Position numbers and translations under genes: made by a program
Notes under the pieces: model-generated
The model's database searches: none
Seen by the model: only the letters and a program-made list of their open reading frames with translations
Told to the model about the DNA's origin: nothing
Part shown: positions 5,709-5,724 of the stretch, piece after piece
Numbering within the stretch: position 1 is the first letter of the stretch
Layout of the letters: every line of letters starts with the position of its first letter
DNA from: Gemmatimonadales bacterium UBA7835
GTDB taxonomy: Bacteria > Gemmatimonadota > Gemmatimonadetes > Longimicrobiales > Gaopeijiaceae
Assembly (NCBI GenBank): GCA_002500925.1
Contig: DLTN01000004.1
Span: 621-6,344 of the forward strand
DNA: 5,724 nt
Direction: 5' to 3'

Positions 5709-5724
5709 AAACTAGAGAAGGTTT

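Larger units (their letters stand above)
5512..5724. other. Non-coding region downstream of pstB2
   Basis: No convincing gene is seen. The longest stretches are a 29-codon + strand ORF (5544-5633) and a 56-codon minus strand ORF (5688 down to 5518), both without a ribosome binding site. Just after the pstB2 stop, ACTCT (5515-5519) can pair with AGAGT (5529-5533), but the stem is only five pairs and has no T-tract, so it is not a credible intrinsic terminator. The right half becomes A/T-richer and carries the two PHO-box-like repeats, so it reads as the promoter region of a following gene. Confidence 0.6.

Overview
The window holds a nearly complete high-affinity phosphate uptake (Pst) operon, all on the + strand, in the order pstS - phoU - pstC - pstA - pstB1 - pstB2. 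It is preceded by the 3' end of an unidentified gene and followed by about 210 bases of non-coding DNA. The organism is a bacterium with moderate G+C by eye (not counted). The predicted lipoprotein PstS and the phoU position between pstS and pstC are unlike the E. coli pstSCAB-phoU layout. I cannot assign a phylum from the sequence; an uncultivated environmental lineage is a guess.

Layout: 1-135 is the C-terminal 44 codons of an unknown ORF. 177-1043 is pstS (phosphate-binding lipoprotein). 1081-2187 is an extended phoU (368 aa). 2177-3121 is pstC and 3118-3993 is pstA (the two permeases). 3987-4751 and 4744-5511 are two tandem, diverged pstB ATPase genes. From phoU onward every junction overlaps (11, 4, 7 and 8 bp), so the five downstream genes are probably one translationally coupled unit. 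5512-5724 is non-coding. It holds four NTGTNAC heptamers arranged as two direct repeats of 11-bp period, 63 bp apart, which resemble PHO boxes for a gene beyond the window.

Working together: PstS captures phosphate outside the cytoplasmic membrane, PstC/PstA form the channel, the PstB proteins power it, and PhoU links transporter state to phosphate signalling.

Two things are unusual. First, the two PstB proteins have complementary defects. PstB1 keeps LSGGQ but lacks the Q-loop glutamine and the H-loop histidine; PstB2 keeps both of those but has LSLEE in place of LSGGQ. Assembled as a heterodimer they would give one complete ATP site and one degenerate site, the logic of asymmetric ABC proteins such as TAP and CFTR, here in a phosphate importer. 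Second, PhoU carries a C-terminal domain resembling low-molecular-weight protein tyrosine phosphatase / ArsC-type arsenate reductase. Its P-loop cysteine and arginine are replaced by Asp and Leu, which suggests a pseudoenzyme or sensor module fused to the phosphate regulator. I do not know whether either arrangement has been described.
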